From Dendrolimus kikuchii (lineage: Eukaryota; Arthropoda; Insecta; Lepidoptera; Lasiocampidae), in assembly GCA_019925095.2 (NCBI GenBank), contig CM034392.1, forward strand, positions 13,721,887 through 13,785,886: DNA of 64,000 bases. The letters are read 5' to 3'. Of this stretch, positions 25,401 to 37,400 are shown in pieces (position 1 is the first letter of the stretch; the number at the start of each line of letters is the position of its first letter). The translations under genes were made by a program, and so were the position numbers. The notes below the pieces were generated by a model. That model saw only the letters and a list, made by a program, of their open reading frames with translations, ran no database searches and was not told where the DNA came from.

Positions 25401-28400
25401 GTTTCAGCCAAATCGGTCCAGTAGTTTTTCCGTGAAAACGGAACAGACAGACAGACAGAGTTACTTTCGCATTTATAATATTAATAGGGATAATAGGGAT
25501 ATGACATATTGTTTATTTACACAACATGTGAAATTATATTTTACAGTGAACGTATTTCAGTGTATTATGTGTCGATACTGTACTATAATAACTATATACT
25601 CCAAAAAAATCAGCAACCATTGAAAACATGATTAATATATTCTCATTAACTTAAAAAGAACCTTATCTGGCTTCTCCGTTACACTAATAAAACGCCATCT
25701 TATTGCCTGAAATGTGCAAGAAGTTTAACGTGCTCTAATTTTTGTCTTATCGTTATACCTATCAGCATTAATTCGTGTGTTTTACGTTATATTTATGAAT
25801 TTATGTACACTTAACCTACATAATATGTTTTTCCAGCCATGATTTATTATGTCATCATTATACATATTACTTGTGATTTTGCCAGACTGGACTTCATTAA
25901 TATTTAGCAAAAGTTACCAAATTACCTCTGTTGATATGATTCTGCGACTAATGGCCGGTTCCTATATCTTACCGACCATTCATTTGCGTAACTGACGGTT
26001 AAAATTTGACATAAACTCCATACAAGTAATGTCAAAATTCAACCTAGTTAGGGCATGGTCATTTTGCAGGGGATCTCTTGGTATACGTCACGCACTGTTG
26101 GGCTGAAGCCATTGGCAGCAAAGGAAAAGCCTTGGCTTTCAGCCTAGATATCGCCAAGGCCTTCGACCGGGTCTGGCATAAGGCACTTCTCACGAAGCTA
26201 CCGTCATACGGGATACCCGAGGGACTTTGTAGCTGGATTTCCAGCTTCTTCAATGAGCGCAGCATCAAAGTTACTATCGACGGTTGCTGCTCATCTGTCA
26301 AGCCCATCAACGCTGGTTTACAACACCCCTTATCATTTCCAACAGTATCGGGATCCTTGGCGTCGACATACCGAGGGACATAATTAGGCATTAAAAATAT
26401 CCAAACCTGCTTGGACATACTTAAACCTTTTTATAGCATTAGTTTTTCTTTTGTTTTTCGTTCTGACAAAATATCTTGGAAAATAACACGCATTAATATC
26501 ACAAAATATTTTCTTTCATTTTAATTTTACATTAAATAAATATTTATTATACGTTAGACCTTCAAACCGCATAACTATTTTTTAATTTTAACTTTACTTA
26601 TGCTTAATTTCAATATCTTGCAGGTTTCAAAAGATATGAATATAAATTCACATTATGTTGCGTTCCTTGTCGATTATTTTTCTCAACAGTCTTATAAACA
26701 CCACAAGTTGCACTACCAAACTATGTATTAGTATACGATGTACTCCCAACTATACACTAAGCACGTGTTGAGTCTTTAACTAGGCCACGCGGTCGAAAGC
26801 AGTCAATCACGGTATAATAGATATAAAAAGTTATGATGGTTTCCATAATTTTATTATTGAAAGCAATAAACACATCATATTTAAATGTTAAACAAAATAC
26901 ACAAGAATCATTATTTTATTGACATATGAAACTTTATTTATTTTAAAATTTACGTAACAAATTTTAAGTTAAATGATTACTTATAATATTTAGCGTTTAA
27001 ATCAGTGCTATAGTACAAAGTAAACTACTATTAGGTATCAAATTCATTTCAAAATCGCTATCTTAATTCACAGTGTAGTAAATGCAAAACCAAGGTATCC
27101 TTAATCTATAATATTATAACATTCTAAACATGCCCTGTCAGTAGATTAAATAAACGATGACGCATTTTTTTAGATTTCTTTTTTTTATATTAAATAGGTT
27201 TGCGTTTGACCACGATCACGTCCAATGCCGGACGATGATGCGGTCGAAGATCGAGCACTCTTACCTAGATAGTTCCTATTCACACGAGACTTGAAGATAC
27301 CCGGATATTACTTTTCGGGAAACAAGGACTGTAGCGCATTCTGCAATTCTGCCTTACGTGGAAGAAGAAGTGGCGAAACGTTTAGTACGCACTGGTAGCG
27401 TTTCCACCGTGAACCGAAATCTTGTCTCTTTGTTCGGGATTCACGTAGAAACTACTGGGCCGATTTCGATACGTTTTTCGCTGAACGATAGCTAATTTTC
27501 TGGGAATTATTTCAAATGGCCAAATTAAAAAGAAATCGAATTCCAATGTGATTTTTCCACTGGTCGATAGCAAATTTTATGTCATAAAATGTGTAATACT
27601 TCTTACCGGAAATTTTCCCGGGAGCTTTTTAAAGTTGTTCGCGTGCATAAAAATTTGGTTATTCCGACAGTTTTCACTAAAAGATAGCTTACATTCTTTT
27701 TAAAATACTCCGGTACTTTGTGTCCCAAGATTCTCGCGGAAATTTTAAATCAAGCGTGGACGAAGTCGCGAGCATGTTCTAGTAAAGAAGTAAATGATAC
27801 ACTATGTATCTTCAAACAGGTTCTTACTTTGGAATACAATGTAATTGTGAACTTCATTACTCGCTATGAATTAAAGCCAGTTTAAAATGTAAAATATTTT
27901 AAAATGGGTTTAATTTAGTTTTAGAAAGTTATACTCACATAATATCTCTTAAAAAACCGGATTAGTTTATCGATTGAATGAAAAAAATATAGATAACATC
28001 GCATCGAAAACACAGCATCGCGACGTAAAATTGCCGGAAACATACTATGGATAAGCGTAACAGCAATATAACATCAGAATCAATGCAGCACTTTTTCGTG
28101 ATTCGTGAGTTAAAAATATTTTTTATATTCATTTTCATAGACTCCCAAATTGTATTAAGCCTAATGTCGTAGGGATACACTTTCACAACTTCACAACCAT
28201 TATAGATAGCTTGAATATTGTATAATATAACATTTATGGTGAAGGAAGGTTTTACATATAAAGTAGGTACTGCTACTACATAATTTATGACGATTTTGCT
28301 ACTGGAATATGTACAGGTGTACACATATGCGTATGTATGTAAAGGTCCATAATATATTTTCCTAAAATATCCTCCGCATCAAAAAGGTTTCATCAAGATA

Positions 28401-31400
28401 TATATGAGCTTAGACTAATGATCCCTTTGAAACTATTGTAATGGAAAAGGGTTCTAACGTTCTAACGGATAAGCCTCTATACTAAAACTCTCCATATGTT
28501 ACATGTTACAATATACACAGTACAAAGTACCTTCTATGCTTTGGTAGTGTACTGACAACTTTGTGCAGTAGTGTTTTTGTTTATTTATTGGTTTAATATT
28601 GCGTAATAAACTATGGCTAACTCCAAAACATAAGCATGAAAGTAAATTTGTTTAGATGTATGTATATTCTTTCTTTACATAGTTGTGTGTGAACCGATTT
28701 TCATAGAGTTGGCTATAAGTTTGACATAGTCTATGCTAATAAGACCTGTGACGAATATTGGATATTACAGTTCCGATAACTAAAGGCAAAAAGAAAACTC
28801 TTATATCCTCACTCCCATAATTATGTATGCTGTGAGTCAAGTAAATTATTTCTTGGACTAAGACTAGAGATACGAAGGTTAATACGCATGTAGACAGTCT
28901 TGTCTCTCTACCTAAGTGTAGTGAGTGTATTATGAATATTTATGGAATATGGACAAAAAATGATAAAATAAAAAGTATAGCGAAAAGCTCTCTACGGACT
29001 AAGTGTTCCACGACCATATCGTCTAATAATAAACCGCGAATGGTGTTGTAATAGGGTGATTTTATAACAAAACTTTTTTTCTTTCTAATTTTAATAGAGC
29101 ATTTTAATTTAATATTATGTCGTATTTTATAGAGGAAGCCTCCATTCTCGAGTACAACTTACAAACGGTTACCTGTGGTCCCTAAAATGTCAGTTTTCGT
29201 GGCAGTGCGGGTTAAAGTTTAAGTGAACGAAGCTGCGTGGAAACGCATATCAATAAAGTGAATTTGTTTGGATCCTCGTTTTGTTCCTCAGTAGGGTTTT
29301 CGAAATAATTCCCAAGAAAATTTATTTATACGTACTACTACATTAAAAAGGGATATAAACATATAATACATTTATCCCAGAAAATGAAATAATTCCCATG
29401 GGGTGCAGAACCGAAGCTTAGATTAGCAAAACAGTGTGGAAAAACCTAGTTGAATATAGCAAAAAGAAACAGCCCAAGAGAGTAGAGTTATTATAATCAT
29501 TAAAAATACTATAATGTATTCGTATGATACAAAATTTACAAATACATAAGATCTTAAATAAATGGTTAGCATGTTTATGTACATCTGGCATATATCCTAC
29601 TATATTTATGTATCATGTATGTACTCACTACTATAAAAATAACAATTTGTTACGGCAATTACAGTACATTTAAAAAACTGGCAAGTGTTTGTCAGTCCAC
29701 GCACAGTGAAGATTTCCGTAGAGGTGACAAACGTACACTATTTTCGTCGTTTGGTTATGGAATCATAAATAAGAATTTAATTAATAGTACCATATATATA
29801 CATCTCTCTCTCTCTCTCCTAACCAATTTTCTTTGAGAGTGTTTTTAAACTCTATAATCAATCACATTTTCATATTTTGCATGTGTTGGGGGAGATTTAT
29901 TTAATGACTCTGGAAGCTAATATCTTCTTACCTTCAATTAGATATAAATAAAAAGTCATAAAAGGACTAAGAATTTCTAAAAAAACTAAAATAGGTATAA
30001 AAACTTAGCTTATCCGACACAAAATCCACTCATCACGGTCTTCTATTAAGCCGATGTTTGACATGCACGTATTCGACATCAGAAAACTCATTAACGAGCA
30101 TGTTCTAATCGATTCGATCGATTTTTCCTTTTTTTTTGTATTATCTTTCGACCACAATAACAAATATATTATTGTTAGGGAATATAATTGATATCTTGAT
30201 ATTCAATAAATAAAGTTTATAAAGTAACTAAATCTAACATTTTAAGAGCCAGCATAGACATACACCAAAAAATTTTAATAATTGAAGCTTTAATATTCTG
30301 TTAGCAATAAGATGCAAACGAGCGAAGACATCAATGCGAAAAAATGTCAAAAAAATGAACCCCACAAGGTCTTAAATACGCCAATTTCGCCACTTAACGT
30401 TTAATGAGGTTGATCAGAGTCAAATGGTGTTTTATAAGTACATATTATTAACTTTTATGACAATGCTACGTCAATGACCTCTGCATTTTTCTCTTTAACA
30501 ATGCTAATTTTAAGTGCCTTGTCAAATAAATGCAAACGTTTATATTTAGTTTTTACTTTCAGTACAAATGCAGCCACCGCGGTTCAGCATGCAGCCGTCT
30601 TCTTCAAACAGCATAGTCAGAGAAGGAACCACAAAAATTTTACAGTGTTCTGCCATAGGTAAAAATATATTTGAAACTTTTTATTTCTCTTCGTACTTAC
30701 TCAGTTGAATTGACAATCACGTTAATGCATAGAGTATTATATAATATAAAATTATTTAAATAATAATATATAAACGTAAAGTAACTTTGTTTGCGTATTA
30801 AATAATAATCATAAATCACCAGACAAACATAAAGTTTGTACCTATATTATATACCCCAGCTAAGGAATTTTACCCTTTTAATATTAGAGTCTGGTCAATA
30901 AAACATATCGGACAACTCTTGGCCGATCCCAGCCACCTAGGCCAGAGTACGAGTACAACGAAAAATTCAATTACGAAAACATGACATGTTTTCTTTCTTT
31001 GCAGTGTTAGAATTGGATAGTTTATCGTGAAATTTGATATAAAATGCACGTTCAAATTTGAATATAATACAAAGTACTTAATCGAAATCGAGTAAACATT
31101 TCTAGTAGGTAGTACATATTTAATACGTTCAGTCTAATCGAAAAATTGGATTATATTAAGTAGTAAGTATTAAAGTAATAAAAAAAATTCCAGGTATTCC
31201 GCAACCTATGTATCGATGGCTAAAAAATGGAATTCCACTCAACGATTTTTCGTCAGAGTTATTTTATAAAATTCATAACACACAGCGTCAAGACGCAGGA
31301 GCATACCAGTGCATAGCGAAAAATGACGTAGGAGCCATATTCAGTGAAAAGAACAACATAGTTGTAGCCTGTAAGTTTTTACGTATTAAAATAATTTCAC

Positions 31401-34400
31401 ATCCAGTTAGCATTTTCATTGCAGAAAATTATATAAAAAACTACGGTTTCGTTAGATAACATTGACCCATGGTAGTAGTGATACGGTGAATCATCAGTCG
31501 TCACCCGTGCCAAGGTCAGAGCCCGTACCTTTCGCGCGCGTCCATCTTACTTTCAAGTGAAAGGAATTTTCTAGCAGATTAATCTTCCAGCAAAAATAGA
31601 GGAGCGCTGCCCATTATAATCATACAAGGGTTAAGTCGTGGGTTTGGCTAAGATATTGTCCCTCTATATCTTATTAATTATAAGAGGGAATTTATTCAAT
31701 TTTATTAATACAAATATAATTAAATACTATAAATAAACTAAGTCTAATTAATATTTATTGACAAAAACTAAAATATCCTATAAATAAACCTAACTTAAAA
31801 AAATATATACAATAGTAAAAAAACTAAAATTAAAATAAAACCTATATTAAAGCCCGTCCAGCCCCACCAGACCACTGTCGCTGGGCATTGTACCTAGAAG
31901 GCTGGCAGCATTACCTCGCTGTATACAAAGGCTAATCCTTTGAGCGAGGTAAGCTCCAGCCTTTCGGTCTCCTGTTTTGTCGACTAGGCGTTTTTTAATT
32001 ATTTTAAATAATTTGTGGGCACTTGGCCCCCATGGGCCCAGTCTCCACCCCAAACGGCTCAAATATGTAACCTGTTCCAAGGGTTACATATTTGAGCCGT
32101 TTGAGGTTTTCGGCAGAAGTGGCAGTGCGACCGGCCCCAACTTTGGACTCCTGGAGATGAGAAGGCGCCAGTGTGTCGACACAGGTAACGTCCCACACAA
32201 GCGGCCTTCCCAAGCTCCAAGGAATTAAAGTTATACCGTCGGGCCTCTTGCCATCGTCGCGGATCAGGCCATTTGGTTCGAGAACGGCTGGCACGTCGGC
32301 GCTGACAAGAGCCCGACGTATTATATCGTTGAGGCCGGCATGTCGCGGAATTCTGCCTGCGCTTCTGCCACACGATAGGCCATGGTGGCCAAGCCGGTCG
32401 ACAGCCCGGCCGCAGCGACAGTTGTGTGGGTTCACAGCAATTTGCCCCAAGATGAAGGCAGATTGCTCACCTGAATGTGGCTGCATCCATTAGCGTTCCT
32501 ATAGAAGGTGACGGTAGGGCCTGCAACCAAAGTCCTGATTCCCATACAGAGGTAGCTAAAAGACGGGTTCGATCTGCACAACTAATCGACGTTTCCAATA
32601 GTTTTTTACGTGACAGTTCACAGATCGGCCCGTCCCAGGACCTCTGTATAGAGGGGACAATGGGCAGACTGCTACCCGGACAAACCACCAGCCAAGCATT
32701 CCTGGCTTCAGTTGATAGTGATGGGTCCAAGTCTGCATGAAGTATTTCTTGATCAATTTTTTTGGTGCTATGTACTGAAGACAGGAATGCTGGAAGGGCC
32801 ACGCTTGAAATTTTGCGTACACCCAGACCACCAAACCTCACTGGTAGCGTGGCTTGGGTCCAGATGCGTTCTTGTAGGTCAATGTTCAAAACGTTGATGA
32901 GAGTATTTTTTACGATGTCGTCCAGAATTGGCAACATCGTAAAAAATGTGTGAATTTTGCAACAAATAAACAAAATTTAATTATCCAAAATGCCATATGG
33001 CTATTAATTTGGAGTAAGCGGTCCGAACAAGAAAAAAAATTTTTAAATTTTATCGTTTATAAACGACGGCATCGATTCATCCTTAACTGGTGAACCTAGG
33101 AAGCGAAGAGAGGTATCGTCAATGATTGTAATATTGGGCGCTATAAGGTTAAATATTATAAGATAGATATAAGACCTTAGAATATCCAAAAAAAAAATGT
33201 AATGTATATGAATATTCTTTCATAAGTATTTTTTTAGATATGGGAATTTTTGAGCACGTAGCGGAAACTGTGATCACAGTAGAGTCTGGCCGAGCCGCGC
33301 TTCTTGAATTTCCGAAAATTGAGTCGGAACCACCTCCCTCAGTCATCTGGCAAGACGAAATTGGCCCATTGCGGTACGACCAAAAATATGCTACAACGGA
33401 TAAACACCACCTTGTCATACTATGCGTCTCACATGAAGATGAAAAGGCATATAGGTTCGTAAATAAACTAAATCTATTCAATGTTTAATACACGTTTTGA
33501 TATTTGATTAACCATATACTTTTAATAATGCACAGAGTTCGCGCAATAAACAGTCAATTGGGAAAAGAAGAAAACAGTCAATTTATTACGTTAAACGTTT
33601 TAGGCGACGATAACAAGGAAATTCCGCCTGAAATTATTATAAAACCGCAAGACACAAAAATATTTAAAGGCCAAGAATATACCAATTTATATTGTATAGC
33701 AAACGCAAGACCTCTACATGAATTGGAGACACTATGGTTCAAGGATGGAATAATAATTGATTTGGCCGGAATTCCCTTCGACCTAAGCGACCAGTGGAAT
33801 AGAACGTTAAGCCTTATATCAGCCAATTTGACTCATACCGGTCAATACACCTGTCAAGCGAGATTAAAATCGGGTGGATTTGCAACTGTAACAGCTTCAG
33901 CGATCGTGACCGTTTATGAAAAACCTGTCTTTTTGACTAATCTCAAATCTGAAACCTTTGGTGACTTTGGTAGCACAATTGTTTTAGAATGCAACGTTCA
34001 AGGTATTCCATTACCAGGAATAACTTGGTATAAAGATGCAAGGAAAATAGCAAGCGTTGGAGCAGATGCAGGTGAATCAGATAATCCTGACGTAGATGAC
34101 GGCGGAGGGCGATACCGCGTGGAAGTAGACCGTTCACTTGTTATTAGTAACTTGAAAATGGAAGACATGGGTATATACCAATGTATTGCCAATAATGAAG
34201 CCGGGGAATCTTCTATCTATACTTGGTTAAAGATTAAAAGTAAGTAAATACTTTGAAATATTTAAAACTGTACTTATTTAACAAGTACTATGGTAATATA
34301 CAATACTATAGCAATTATTTACAGTTATGAATAATTAATCATAATATTATGATTGTTTTTTCTTTATAAGTAACTTTTATTTTCAGTTCCAAATTTTTTC

Positions 34401-37400
34401 TGTGTACCTTATTATATCAAAATATTTTAAAAAAATATTTAAAGTAAAGAAATGCCATTTCAAATTAAATCCTTCTCAACACTAACTAATGTATGTCGTT
34501 CGTAGTTAAATTAATATTACATAGTTATTAATGCCTTCAGTGATTTTAATTATGTTGTTTATTCTAATTAACAAATTGTATGAAAGTGGCAAAGGGGTAA
34601 CAGCAATTATTTTCCTTACATCGTAACGTAGCTTTAGTATTAAACATAACGTTAATTCATTATTATTCCTACTGCGGTATAGCGAAAGACAATAGGAGAA
34701 TACCGCGCAGTCACATGAAGTTAATAAGAATGAGGACGTCAGACAAAAAGGCAAAAACATTCCAATTTGACACAGGCAGTAAGATACCGACAGAAACAAT
34801 GTTTAGCTAGCACTATTTTGTTACGATTGTGTTTTTTTTTCTCTAAAGCACCGAGTGTCGATTGCTTTACGATTAATATAACGTAACGTAATATAACGTA
34901 CTATGGTTTTGGTTTTCTCACAAAAGTTATTTCATTTGCATTTTTAAATGATTTTTTTATAATTTTCCTATTTTGACTTAATTCACTATATTTATATAAT
35001 TTCTGTCAAACCTTTGGGTTTTATTCAAATGGAGAGGGCAGTTAAATTGTAGGTCCTCGACTCGTATGCATACTTTTTGTAATTACAAAGAACAGTATAA
35101 ACTGAACTTCCACAAACACGATAGTTTCATAAATGATATTTATTTGACTCACTTTAGAATATTTAATTATAATGTATTATGTATTCATAGCTTTTATACA
35201 CACACAGTATAAATTCTTCTAATAATTCTTATTCACATAATTATAATTGCATGCAAATAAAAAATACATTTATATAAATGAAATTACATTAGTATCGCCT
35301 GTGAATCCATTTTGATGAATAATAACAATAACAATAAATCTGGATGTATCTACAATTAGAATTTCAATAATGTCATTGTTAAATCAAGGTATGTTATTAC
35401 TTACTAAAGTTGTTTCATTTTATTAAAATTGTTTGACTATACATGTTAGCGAATTATATAGGTGTATAAGGTTTATTTATTATTTATTAGTGTTTGCATG
35501 CGTATACTATAGTTATAGATAAAGTAGCAAGTGAGGTGTGTAAGAATGGGCCTAAATGGCGCTCTGTTGTTCGTGCCTACCCCGCAAGGGAACTGGCGTG
35601 AAGTTATGTATGTATGTATGTAGATAAAGTACATATTTTTTTAAACGTAAACATTTAGAGCATAATGTGACTTTTCTGTACAATCACTTTAAAAACATGT
35701 ATTAATCGTCTTTATTAGGTGATTGTACTGAAAGACTATTAGAGTTGAAAATATACGTGTGGTTTTGCTAGTGAACTAACTAGTGTGCGTGTGGCTTGTA
35801 GCGTCCCCGCCAATAATGCAGACTCCGCCGGCCAATCTCACCGTACTTGATGGCAAGGACGCGACTATTGCCTGCCGAGCCATTGGCGCACCCTCCCCGA
35901 ATGTTACGTGGTATTTCAACGGTCAGTTACTCTTGATTTATATCTATTAAGTACTGTTTCACTTCTTTTACTATTGTCCAATAGGTTAGCTTCTTTGTTT
36001 TTGCAGCTCACTTTGTAAATGAACTCATTGTTTAATGACTCGAAACTAGTCTTGATAGAAGTTTCAATTAACCTTTTTTTACTCATATAGTAATTTGTGA
36101 TCTAACAAACATAATATGTGCTAATTTATCACAATTAACAACAGATTAGAAAACAGAAAGTTAAAAATTAAATAACTGTGTTTAAGTTATTTAAAAAAAC
36201 ACTTGGAATAAACTATATAAAATATGAACTATAGAGAACACGATGCATTTTTTTTTAGATTTCTTATCTTTTTGTTCGGAATTTACGTGAAAACTAAATT
36301 GGGCCAGGCCGGCCTGGGCCGATTTCGAGGCAATTTTCGCTAATAGACAGCAAATTCTCAGATTTAAAATCTGCGCTACTATTTATCCTGGTAATCCCGC
36401 GTGAATTTTTCTGGGAATTATTTAAAATGGCCAGATTAAAAAAAATTAACTCCAATGTGATTTTTTTTTTCACTGATGGATAGCAAATTTTATGTAATGA
36501 AATGTGTGATATTTTTTTATCATCACGAATCCCGCGTGAATTTTCTCGGGAAGAGTTCGTAGATGTTGGGTTGCATAAATAAATAGCTTATTCCGACACA
36601 GTTTTTAATAAAAGGATAGCTTACAATCTTTTTAAAATCCTGCGGTACTTTATCTCCTGAGAATTTCAAATTTAGCGTGGACGAAGTCGCGGGCATTTCC
36701 TAGTTTAAAATAATATCTAGTTAGACTTATAATAATTTAACAGTAATGGTTTATTTTAGATTCCCTTATAATAAATTTATCTGGAAGACTTCAAGCTCTC
36801 GAGGAAGGTGACTTATTAATCACGAGTACCACTATAGCTGATAGTGGAAAGTATACTTGCCTACGATCAAATGATGCCGGTAATGTTTCCGGAGAAGCTT
36901 ACCTTACTGTACTCGGTAAGCCAGAACTTGATACAATGAAATTTCAATATTCCATAATAGTAGTATTCTAGACAGTTGTTTGCATATTCTTTTCATTGTT
37001 ATTACAGTTAGAACTCAAATCATCGCACCTCCTGTAGACACGCGTGTTTTACTTGGCCACACTGCTACACTTCAATGCAAAGTTTCGAACGATCCCAACG
37101 TCAAATATAACATCGACTGGTTCCATAACAAACAGTAAGTACTGTGTAATTCAAAATTCAAATAACTATAATTACATAATAGGAAGTTACGAACATCAAA
37201 AATTTTCTTACAGGCCTATGACAGCAGGTTCCCGTGTGTGGGTATCAGCTGATGGGGCTCTTCAAGTGCAAGCCGTGCGAGCAAGTGATGCAGGGGAATA
37301 TACTTGTGTGGTCACTTCTCCTGGTGGAAACCACACTCGAAGCGCCCTTTTGTCAGTCATAGAGTTGCCATTCGCTCCAACAAATGTGAGAGCAGTACGA

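Noticed and set aside
27962..28324. 120-codon minus-strand frame in intron 1
   Set aside because: No domain, AT-rich codon content like the flanking intron, and no start or splice context that supports a gene.
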